A stretch of 64,000 nucleotides of DNA from Roseovarius sp. W115 (GTDB lineage: Bacteria > Pseudomonadota > Alphaproteobacteria > Rhodobacterales > Rhodobacteraceae). A program made the position numbers and the translations under genes. The notes beneath the pieces were generated by a model. The model worked only from the letters and a program-made list of their open reading frames with translations, was not told the DNA's origin and ran no database searches. The DNA lies in assembly GCF_032842945.2 (NCBI RefSeq), contig NZ_CP146606.1, positions 1,554,501 through 1,618,500 of the forward strand. Direction: 5' to 3'. Shown in pieces: positions 55,938-64,000 of this stretch; position 1 is the stretch's first letter; each line of letters starts with the position of its first letter.

Positions 55938-58412
55938 ATGAGTGACACGCTGGCGCAATCCACGCTCAACATTCAGAAAGATGAGACAAGCCGGGGAAAG
56001 CCACTCCCCAGCCACGCAAAAGTTGTGATTATTGGTGGCGGTGTGGTGGGATGCTCCATCCTGTTTCACCTCAGCAAGTTTGGGTGGAAAGATGTGGTCC
56101 TTCTGGAGCGGAATGAGCTGACATCCGGGTCAAGCTGGCATGCGGCGGGGCAAATTCACACGATCAGTTCAGATCCAAACATCAGTCGCCTACAAAGCTA
56201 CACAATCGGACTCTACAAGGAGATTGAGGAGCTTTCCGGACAGTCCGTAGGTCTGCATATGACGGGTGGCTTTTATGTCGCCTCGAACAAGGCTTGGCAC
56301 GATTATCTCAAGCGGGAGCGGTCCAAGGCGCGGTATATGGGCCTACACCAGGAATGGATCAGCCCCAAAGAGTTGGCGGAGCGCCATCCGCTGATTGATC
56401 CCAAGCATTACTATGCAGCGCTCTGGGACGATCAGGATGGGGATCTGGACCCGTCCGGTACGACCTATGCCTTCGCCAAAGCCGCCAAGCACTATGGCGG
56501 GCAATACTTTACGCACACACCGGTGACAGCAACAACCCAAAGACCGGATGGTCAGTGGGAAGTAACCACCGAAAGAGGCACTATTATTGCCGAATACGTC
56601 GTAAATTGTGGGGGTCTGTGGGCACGGGAAGTGGGGCAAATGGCCGGGCTAAACATCCCGGTGCAGCCGATGGAGCATCACTATTTGCTAACAGACCGGA
56701 TCGATGAAGTGGCCAACTTCGGATCTCGCCTGCCCTGCGGCATTGACTATGAGGCCAACATCTATTTCAGGCAGGAACGCGATGGGATGCTTCTGGGCAC
56801 ATATGAGCCGGTCGGAACGCCCTGGAAAGTCGGTGGGACGCCTTGGGATTTCGGGCATGAGCTTTTGCAGCCCAAGCTGGAGAATATTGCAGATCGTCTT
56901 GAGCTTGGATTTGAACGAATTCCTGCATTGGCTGATGCTGGGATCAAAGATGCGATCAACGGCCCTTTCACCTTTGGGCCAGATGGCAACCCAATGATTG
57001 GCCCCGTGCCGGGCATGCATAATTACTGGTGCGCAGTCGGCGTTATGGCGGGCTTCTGTCAGGGGGGTGGTGTGGGCCTGACCATGGCGGAATGGATGAT
57101 TGACGGAGAGCCGTCGATTGATGTCTGGGCCATGGATGTGGCGCGGTTTGGCGATTGGGCGACGCCCGATTGGGGAACGGTTAAGTCGACCGAGAACTAT
57201 GAACGTCGTTTCGTTATGACCTTTCCCAACGAGACGTTGCCCAAGGGCCGGATGCAGAAGACAACGGCGCTCTACGACCGGCTTATTGCGCGAGGAGCGC
57301 GCATGGATCAGGGCTTTGGCCTTGAGCACGCTCTGTGGTTCGCTGATGGGCCTGAAGATGCGCACGAAGAACCATCATTCGAGCGCAATCGCAGTCATGA
57401 CTATGTCGCGCGTGAAATCGAAGCGGTGCAAAACGCGGTTGGTGGTATTGAGATTGCGAATTTTGCGAAACATGAGTTTACCGGCAAAGGCGCACGCGCG
57501 TATTTAGACTATTTTCTTGCCGGATATGTCCCAAAAACGGGTCGATTGACGCTGACCCCGATGCTGACGCCCAAGGGACGGCTGTATGGTGATCTGACTG
57601 TCGCATGCCTCTCTGAGGATCACTTTATCCTGTTCGGCTCTGGAGCAATGCAGGAGGCGCATCGCCGCTGGTTCGAAAAGGATCTGCCAAATGATGTGAG
57701 CTATCGCAATGCCTCAGATGATTGGCACGGCATTGCGTTGAGCGGTCCCAAATCGAGAGAACTGTTGTCTCGCATTACACGCGATGATGTGAGTGCGGAC
57801 GCGCTGAAATTCCGTGATTTGCGCCAGACTTTTGTTGGAGGCGTGCCAGTTATCCTTAACCGGATATCGTTTAGCGGTGAGCTTGGGTACGAAATCTACT
57901 GTCGCCCACAGTATCTTTTGCGTCTGGCGGAGGCGATTGAGGACGCGGGTGCCGATCTGGGATATCGGTGGTATGGCGCACGTGCGTTGATGTCGATGAG
58001 GTTGGAGAAAGGTTGGGGTGCCTGGACATTGGAATTCCGGCCCGACTTCAACGCAGTTGAATCAGGCCTGGATGCTTTCATCAACTGGAAGAAGAATTTC
58101 GTCGGTAAAGCCGCGACCGAGGCTTTTGTCAAAGAAGGCGTGGAGCGCAAATTGGTCACTCTGACCATTGATGTAGATGGGATTGATGTGACCGGTGATG
58201 AGGCTGTTCTTCGCGGCGGTGAGGCCATTGGATACATCACGGCGGGGGGCTACGCACACCGAGTCGGGCGGTCTATGGCGATGGCATATGTCGCAAGCGA
58301 ACATGCGGGTGCCGGTGAGGTGCTCGACGTGGAAATCCTTGGTGAGATGTACAAGGCGGAAGTGCAAGGTGCTCCGGTCTACGACGCCAACGGAGCAAAT
58401 ATGCGCAGCTGA
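55938..58412 (+). CDS. dimethylglycine/sarcosine dehydrogenase-like FAD protein with GcvT domain
   Basis: 824 residues in the DMGDH layout. The FAD-binding motif is VVIIGGGVVGCSILFHLSK (about 29-47). His68 in TSGSSWHAAGQ is in the position of the covalent FAD-binding His. The DAO domain extends to about 420. The GcvT-like folate-binding domain (around ALSGPKSRELLSRI, GELGYEIYCR and YGARALMSMRLEKGWG) follows. Such enzymes demethylate dimethylglycine or sarcosine and pass the one-carbon unit to tetrahydrofolate. Substrate choice cannot be read from sequence. It follows tdh by 39 bp. Confidence 0.9.
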   Translation: MSDTLAQSTLNIQKDETSRGKPLPSHAKVVIIGGGVVGCSILFHLSKFGWKDVVLLERNELTSGSSWHAAGQIHTISSDPNISRLQSYTIGLYKEIEELSGQSVGLHMTGGFYVASNKAWHDYLKRERSKARYMGLHQEWISPKELAERHPLIDPKHYYAALWDDQDGDLDPSGTTYAFAKAAKHYGGQYFTHTPVTATTQRPDGQWEVTTERGTIIAEYVVNCGGLWAREVGQMAGLNIPVQPMEHHYLLTDRIDEVANFGSRLPCGIDYEANIYFRQERDGMLLGTYEPVGTPWKVGGTPWDFGHELLQPKLENIADRLELGFERIPALADAGIKDAINGPFTFGPDGNPMIGPVPGMHNYWCAVGVMAGFCQGGGVGLTMAEWMIDGEPSIDVWAMDVARFGDWATPDWGTVKSTENYERRFVMTFPNETLPKGRMQKTTALYDRLIARGARMDQGFGLEHALWFADGPEDAHEEPSFERNRSHDYVAREIEAVQNAVGGIEIANFAKHEFTGKGARAYLDYFLAGYVPKTGRLTLTPMLTPKGRLYGDLTVACLSEDHFILFGSGAMQEAHRRWFEKDLPNDVSYRNASDDWHGIALSGPKSRELLSRITRDDVSADALKFRDLRQTFVGGVPVILNRISFSGELGYEIYCRPQYLLRLAEAIEDAGADLGYRWYGARALMSMRLEKGWGAWTLEFRPDFNAVESGLDAFINWKKNFVGKAATEAFVKEGVERKLVTLTIDVDGIDVTGDEAVLRGGEAIGYITAGGYAHRVGRSMAMAYVASEHAGAGEVLDVEILGEMYKAEVQGAPVYDANGANMRS

Positions 58413-58433
58413 CATCAAAGGGATGAGCCGGTA

Positions 58434-59420
58434 ATGACGGAGCACGAACACGCGCCCAAGCGCTATGTTTTCCTGTTGATCCCGGGTTATTCGATGCTTG
58501 GCTTTACCTGTGCGCTCGAAGCACTGAGTCTTGCCAATCGTCATTCCAGCGGCAAACGGTTTTACGAATGTCGGCTACTGAGTGCCGATGGAAAACCAGC
58601 GCGCGCCTGGAATGGAGTGACAGTTGAGGTTGATGGTGGTCTCGAAACCCTGAGTCGCGAAGATACGCTTGTTGTTTGCGCAGGTGAACAGGCCGTCGAA
58701 GGCAGCACGCGCGACGTTCTCGCCTGGTTGCGGCGCGAGACACGCAAAGGCATCAGTTTTGGTGCGTTGAGCAGTGGGACCTATACGTTGGCCCTTGCCG
58801 GGTTGATCGCGGGCAAACGTGTGACGACGCATTGGGAATATGTGGATGCGCTGACAGAGGCGCTGCCGCAGGTCAGTATGCAGGACACTATTTATTCTGT
58901 GGACGGGCGAGTGTTTTCATGCGCCGGTGGTGCGTCCTCTATGGACCTGATGCTGCATCTTATCGAAGAAGACTATGGTCTGAAGTTGGTGGAGTGGGTT
59001 GCAGAACAGATGGTCTATACCGCCCCGCGTGATCAAGATCATGCGCAGCGTCTGACGCTTCCCTCCCGTCTTGCGCGAGGCAATCGCAAGGTCATTCAAG
59101 CGATTGAGATTATGCGCAACACGATAGAAGATCCTCTGAAGTTGAGTGAAATCGCCGCTGAAATTGGTGTGTCAGTTCGCCAGTTGGAACGTCTGTTTCA
59201 ATCGGTATTAAGTATATCGCCCAGCCGGTATTATATCACCACTAGATTAGAAAAAGCGCGCCATCTGTTGAGGCAAACTGATATGAGCGTCACCGAAATT
59301 AGCGTCTTATGCGGATTTGCCAGTCCGACGCATTTTTCACGCGCTTACCGAAAGATCTATAACGTACCACCCAGCAAAGAGCCGGGTGCGGCGCGCGTGC
59401 CTAGCCGCCCATCTGACTGA
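58434..59420 (+). CDS. GlxA/GbdR-type AraC-family regulator with DJ-1/PfpI-like domain
   Basis: 328 residues. The N-terminal two thirds (about 10-200) is a class I glutamine amidotransferase-like sensor domain (FLLIPGYSMLGFTCALEAL, then VVCAGEQAVEGS and VFSCAGGASSMDLML). The C-terminus (about 222-318) is an AraC double helix-turn-helix (LSEIAAEIGVSVRQLERLFQ, then VTEISVLCGFASPTHFSRAY). This architecture is that of GbdR and CdhR, which sense glycine betaine/dimethylglycine and carnitine in pseudomonads. Position 21 bp after the dimethylglycine-dehydrogenase-like gene supports a similar role. It overlaps the gpx gene tail by 20 bp. Confidence 0.88.
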   Translation: MTEHEHAPKRYVFLLIPGYSMLGFTCALEALSLANRHSSGKRFYECRLLSADGKPARAWNGVTVEVDGGLETLSREDTLVVCAGEQAVEGSTRDVLAWLRRETRKGISFGALSSGTYTLALAGLIAGKRVTTHWEYVDALTEALPQVSMQDTIYSVDGRVFSCAGGASSMDLMLHLIEEDYGLKLVEWVAEQMVYTAPRDQDHAQRLTLPSRLARGNRKVIQAIEIMRNTIEDPLKLSEIAAEIGVSVRQLERLFQSVLSISPSRYYITTRLEKARHLLRQTDMSVTEISVLCGFASPTHFSRAYRKIYNVPPSKEPGAARVPSRPSD

Positions 59421-59931
59421 GCATGTCTTCAATCGGATCTGTGATTTGGCGAGACATTGGCTTGACCGAAGAGCGGAATGTGCCAGCGACTTCACCGTCG
59501 GTATCAATCAGAACTTTGTTAAAATTCCAAGTCGGTTGGAACCCCTCTTCCGCCGCAAGAGATTTGTAAAACGGATGCGCATGAGCGCCTGTCACATTGG
59601 TGATGCCGGTCATTGGCAGAGTGATGTTGTAATTGACCTCACAAAATTCTTTGACCTCATCTTCGCTTCCAAGTTCTTGTGAAAAGTCGTCAGAGGGAAC
59701 AGCCAGTACGACGAGGCCTTTGTCACTGCAGGTATCGTGCAGTCTTTGCAGATCGGAGTATTGCCCAGTGAAGCCACAGAGGGACGCTGTGTTGACAACC
59801 AAAATGGGCTGACCCACCCAATTCGAGAGCTGATGCGTGCCGCCGTCGATGTTGGAAAACTTGCTTTCGAGATCCAATGCCCAGGCTGGCATTGCCAAAA
59901 GGCAAAACAAAATTCCAAGCAGTGTAGGCAT
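59401..59931 (-). CDS. glutathione peroxidase family protein, exported
   Basis: 176 residues from the ATG at 59931, preceded by GGAG. A signal peptide (TLLGILFCLLAMPAWA) is present, unusual for the family. The peroxidatic residue is Cys52 in VNTASLCGFTGQY, not selenocysteine; the Trp of the catalytic set is in PTWNFNKVLID. It should reduce hydroperoxides in the periplasm, probably with thioredoxin-like donors. It is divergent from the tmpA-like gene and convergent with the regulator gene. Confidence 0.9.
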   Translation of the reverse strand: MPTLLGILFCLLAMPAWALDLESKFSNIDGGTHQLSNWVGQPILVVNTASLCGFTGQYSDLQRLHDTCSDKGLVVLAVPSDDFSQELGSEDEVKEFCEVNYNITLPMTGITNVTGAHAHPFYKSLAAEEGFQPTWNFNKVLIDTDGEVAGTFRSSVKPMSRQITDPIEDMLSQMGG

Positions 59932-60069
59932 TGTGCCTCTCCTTTTCTGGTAAATACGAAGCATGGCAACCAGCAGATCACTTGGAACACGCAAAACCGA
60001 CGCCAATGTCGTTTTCAGGCATAGTAGCGCGTCGGAAATTCAACGGCGCTGATGCAAGCGGCGCGATAG

Positions 60070-61233
<1,164 letters not shown>

Positions 61234-61821
61234 ATGAGTATGAATGAGACTCTAACACAGGCAAACATAGTCGATTTCATCGCCGACATCTTTGCGCGTT
61301 GTGGGGATGAGGAATACTTAGGTGAACCGGTCACGATGGCTCAGCACATGTTACAAGGGGCCACTCTCGCAGAGCAAAAAGGCCTGGGTGAAGAGATTAT
61401 CGTCGCGGCACTTTTGCATGACATAGGACATTTCACTTCTGAGTTCGGCACGTTCTCAATGGAGGATACCGAAGACCGCTATCATGAAGAGGCTGGCGCG
61501 AAAGTTCTTGAGGCTTTCTTTCCGACCATTGTCACGGATTGCGTGCGGTATCATGTGGCGGCCAAACGGTACTTATGCGCCATCAACCCTACTTATTTTG
61601 ATGAATTGTCTGACGCGTCGGTGCATTCTTTGAACCTTCAGGGTGGGCCGATGAATGACCTTGAGGTCGCGGATTTTGAACGTAACCCGAACGTGCAAGA
61701 CATCGTTGCTGTTCGCTATCTTGACGATGCGGGTAAAGACCCGGATATGCACACGCCTGAGTTTGCCCATTTCGCACCGATGGTGCAGCGCGTTGTTGAT
61801 GCACATTGTGCCGTGACATAG
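61234..61821 (+). CDS. PhnZ/TmpB-like HD-domain mixed-valent diiron oxygenase
   Basis: 195 residues with all the residues I expect of the PhnZ family. Tyr28 and Glu31 are in EYLGEPVT, His38 in AQHMLQ, His62-Asp63 in LLHDIGH, His84 in DRYHEEAG, His107 in VRYHVAA and Asp164 or Asp165 in RYLDDAGKD. The spacing follows PhnZ (Tyr24, Glu27, His34, His58, Asp59, His80, His104, Asp161) with shifts of three or four. These enzymes cleave the C-P bond of 1-hydroxyphosphonates; TmpB acts on the hydroxylated trimethylammonium compound, giving glycine betaine and phosphate. The ATG directly follows the tmpA-like stop codon. Confidence 0.88.
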   Translation: MSMNETLTQANIVDFIADIFARCGDEEYLGEPVTMAQHMLQGATLAEQKGLGEEIIVAALLHDIGHFTSEFGTFSMEDTEDRYHEEAGAKVLEAFFPTIVTDCVRYHVAAKRYLCAINPTYFDELSDASVHSLNLQGGPMNDLEVADFERNPNVQDIVAVRYLDDAGKDPDMHTPEFAHFAPMVQRVVDAHCAVT

Positions 61822-61890
61822 CAGGGTTGCTGAGACGGCATTTGAAATATTGCAGGCCATCCGTCACGTTCTGACGAGAAAGGCCACTCT

Positions 61891-62814
61891 ATGAACCCAT
61901 TTAAGGGAATTGCTCTCAAGCTTTGTGCGGTGATGCTCTTCATCGTCATGTCTGCTCTGATCAAAGCAGCATCTGAGCATGTGCCGCCGGGACAAGCCGT
62001 ATTTTTCCGGTCGTTTTTTGCGATCCCGGTAATTTTCGCCTGGCTTGCTCTTCGTGGGGAGATGCGGTCGGGACTCAAAGTAGAGTCTCGTATGGGTCAT
62101 TTCTGGCGCGGCGTTGTGGGAACGACGGCAATGGGGTTGATGTTTGCGGGCTTGGGTCTTTTGCCCCTGCCTGAAGTCACGGCTTTGGGCTATGCCGCGC
62201 CGCTGCTGGTTGTCGTGTTTGCCGCGATGTTTCTTGATGAAAAGGTCGGTGTCTTTCGGATTGGGGCCGTTGCGCTGGGGCTTGCTGGCGTCCTTATCGT
62301 TTTAGCGCCGCGATTGACAACTTTGAGTGGGCCCAATGTCGAAACAGCGCAAGCTGTCGGTGCCGTTCTTGTTCTTCTAGGTGCGACCTGTGCGGCACTG
62401 GCGCAGATCTATATTCGAAAGCTTGTGCGGACAGAACGAACCAGCGCGATTGTATTCTATTTCTCGCTGACATCGACACTTCTGTCTTTGCTTACCATAC
62501 CCTTCGGATGGGTCATTCCTGGTTTAACAGAGACTGTTTTCTTGATTTCTGCGGGTATACTTGGCGGCGTGGCGCAGATATTTTTGACGTCTGCATACCG
62601 GTATGCAGACGTCAGTGTCATTGCGCCTTTCGACTACGCTTCGATGCTGTTTGCCATTGCAATTGGATATGTCTTTTTCGATGAGGTCCCGACGCAGCAG
62701 ATGCTGATCGGTGGTGGGCTGGTTATTCTGGCGGGCATCACAATCATATTGAGGGAGCGACAGCTTGGCTTGAAACGTGGTCGGGCGCGGTCGCTCAAAA
62801 CACCACAGGGTTAG
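61891..62814 (+). CDS. EamA/DMT family transporter
   Basis: 307 residues with ten predicted membrane segments in two EamA repeats (the first around LKLCAVMLFIVMSALIKAA and VFFRSFFAIPVIFAWLAL, the second around AVLVLLGATCAALAQIYIR). DMT proteins export or import amino acids, quaternary amines and other metabolites. It starts 69 bp after the tmpB-like gene and is on the same strand, so it may move the substrate or a product of that pathway. It overlaps the convergent FAD gene by four bases. Confidence 0.87.
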   Translation: MNPFKGIALKLCAVMLFIVMSALIKAASEHVPPGQAVFFRSFFAIPVIFAWLALRGEMRSGLKVESRMGHFWRGVVGTTAMGLMFAGLGLLPLPEVTALGYAAPLLVVVFAAMFLDEKVGVFRIGAVALGLAGVLIVLAPRLTTLSGPNVETAQAVGAVLVLLGATCAALAQIYIRKLVRTERTSAIVFYFSLTSTLLSLLTIPFGWVIPGLTETVFLISAGILGGVAQIFLTSAYRYADVSVIAPFDYASMLFAIAIGYVFFDEVPTQQMLIGGGLVILAGITIILRERQLGLKRGRARSLKTPQG

Positions 62815-64000
62815 CGATCTAACCAGGCATATCGCAAGTAAGCCGGGCGCATCAGCATCCTACGAAAGCGCCCCAATGGAAAGCGCCTGGGCACATGCCA
62901 CATTGGCGCTGGGTAAGGAAGTCTGGGCTCAATGCCGCGCACAAGATCGGCCAGCAACCGCCCTGTATAGCTTCCCATTGAGACACCATTGCCGTGAAAG
63001 GCAAAACCGGCAAAACCATCCTCCATTCCCGGAATTGGACCGGCATAGGGGATCAGATCACGTGTCAGACAAACGAACCCCGACCAATAGTATGGCGTCT
63101 CAACGTGTGACCAGGCGGGAAACATGGTGTCGAAATCGGAACGGATTTTCCGGCGAATAGCACTTTCGCTCTGAGGCGTGTGGGTCAATCCTCCACGCAT
63201 ACCAAATAGCATGCGCCCGTCCGGCATAAGCCGGAAATAGTGCAGCAAATGTCGTGTGTCGTAGCACATCTGCGTGCTGGTCCATCCTTGTGCCAGTTGC
63301 TCATCCTGACTAATCGGGCGTGTGACCAGAACACTGGATTGCGTGGGCAAGTACCGCCCAGACATCCAGTTTGGAACGTTGTCCGAGCTATAGCCGTTGG
63401 TGGCCAAAATGAACTTTTTGGCCGTAACAGAGCCGCTTTTTGTGTGAAGTCGGTATTCTGAACCCGGTAGTTTTTCGATATTTGTTACAAGACTTTTTGC
63501 GAAAATCCTTGCACCTGCGTTTTGCGCTGCATGCGCCAGACCAGATGCATATTTGCGGGGATTCAAGGCGAAGCCGATATTGACTGTTGCCGCACCATGG
63601 AATGGTCCGTTCATCCCGGTCTGGACTAATTCTTCCGGAGGAATGATTTGGGTTTCAAGCCCGTACAAATCCCGCGTCTGATCAACGCCTGCCTTTAGAT
63701 CTTCAAAGTCCCGCGCTCTGTGCGCCAGTTGCGTTTCCCCATCGGAATGGCGGTCGACCTCCAGCCCAAGCCGGTCAATAAGCCCATCAACACATTCAAC
63801 GGCTGATTTTTCAGCCTGGCAAAACCCCCTTGCTTCTTCTTTGCCAAAGCGTGCAACCAAATCTGCATGACTGGCTTTTGCGCCACCTAAACAGCAGAAC
63901 CCACCATTACGCCCTGAAGCGCCCCAATATGGGTGTTGTGCCTCTAGGACAGTTACGCCCAACCCTGCCTCGGCCAGGTGCAGCGCTGCGGACAGGCCGG
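62811..64000 (-). CDS. FAD-dependent oxidoreductase (DAO family), 5' part outside the window
   Basis: The frame is open from 64000 to 62811; the true start lies to the right. The partial N-terminus reads GLSAALHLAEAGLGVTVLEA, the second half of a Rossmann FAD motif, followed by HPYWGASGRNGGFC. The middle and C-terminal parts (PYYWSGFVCLTRDLIPYAG and FAFHGNGVSMGSYTGRLLADL) are like gamma-glutamylputrescine oxidase and other amine-oxidising DAO proteins. At least 396 residues are in view. The substrate is not known; the neighbourhood suggests an amine or N-methyl amino acid. Confidence 0.88.
   Translation of the reverse strand, partial: GLSAALHLAEAGLGVTVLEAQHPYWGASGRNGGFCCLGGAKASHADLVARFGKEEARGFCQAEKSAVECVDGLIDRLGLEVDRHSDGETQLAHRARDFEDLKAGVDQTRDLYGLETQIIPPEELVQTGMNGPFHGAATVNIGFALNPRKYASGLAHAAQNAGARIFAKSLVTNIEKLPGSEYRLHTKSGSVTAKKFILATNGYSSDNVPNWMSGRYLPTQSSVLVTRPISQDEQLAQGWTSTQMCYDTRHLLHYFRLMPDGRMLFGMRGGLTHTPQSESAIRRKIRSDFDTMFPAWSHVETPYYWSGFVCLTRDLIPYAGPIPGMEDGFAGFAFHGNGVSMGSYTGRLLADLVRGIEPRLPYPAPMWHVPRRFPLGRFRRMLMRPAYLRYAWLDR

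Noticed and set aside
54669..56069. 466-codon open frame opposite tdh and its neighbours
   Set aside because: Spans several conserved plus-strand genes, and the product is His-rich shadow sequence.

Overview
The window looks like chromosomal DNA of a marine alphaproteobacterium of the Rhodobacteraceae (Roseobacter group). The grounds are the protein sequences (for example IF-2, NusA, SecA and DnaK), the blocks rimP-nusA-ylxR-infB, secA/ppiC/argJ/mutT and rnd-lptC-lptA-lptB-hpf-ptsN, and an alphaproteobacterial-type heat-shock promoter before dnaK. I could run no database search, so the species is not identified. I see no insertion sequence, prophage, CRISPR array or rRNA, and no non-coding gap above about 210 bp.

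Layout. 1-3.8 kb: end of grxC, a nitrilase-family amidohydrolase, a MarR regulator, ubiG, a proline iminopeptidase and an NTF2-like protein. 3.9-9.3 kb: rimP-nusA-ylxR-infB, with a terminator just upstream of rimP and another after infB. 9.3-18.3 kb: mutT-argJ-parvulin on the minus strand, divergent from secA, then a secreted unknown protein, a solute-binding/OmpA fusion and radC. 18.3-22.3 kb: dnaKJ and alkB. 22.3-32.9 kb: a surface-polysaccharide locus (ABC-2 permease, cysQ, kdsB, galU, galE, three glycosyltransferases, a two-domain sulfotransferase). 32.9-38.7 kb: ptsN, hpf, lptBAC, rnd, tRNA-Leu, a complex I 39-kDa-like protein and uppP. 38.9-48.1 kb: gltD, a GFA-family protein, gltB, mtgA, a GST and queG. 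48.2-64 kb: a catabolic island for quaternary amines, threonine and glycine: hydantoinase-A-like protein, LysR, non-pyrrolysine MttB homologue, kbl, a PLP enzyme, tdh, a dimethylglycine/sarcosine dehydrogenase-like protein, a GbdR-like regulator, a glutathione peroxidase, a TmpA/TmpB-like oxygenase pair, an EamA transporter and a partial FAD oxidoreductase.

Two things stand out. First, the 48-64 kb island can be read as one route: TmpA/TmpB-like oxygenases would release glycine betaine and phosphate from 2-(trimethylamino)ethylphosphonate. The MttB homologue and the folate-linked flavoprotein would strip methyl groups, and Tdh/Kbl would join at glycine. This is inference from families and context. 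Second, five genes (secA, the solute-binding/OmpA fusion, radC, the first glycosyltransferase, kbl) are each broken by an apparent one-base deletion in a homopolymer run. Since secA is essential and the pattern is uniform, sequencing or assembly error is the likeliest cause; these genes should be read as intact after one base is restored. Other items are 11-bp tandem repeats shared by two loci, a dispersed hairpin-plus-tail element ahead of queG and kbl, and a tRNA-Leu that runs straight into the RNase D gene.
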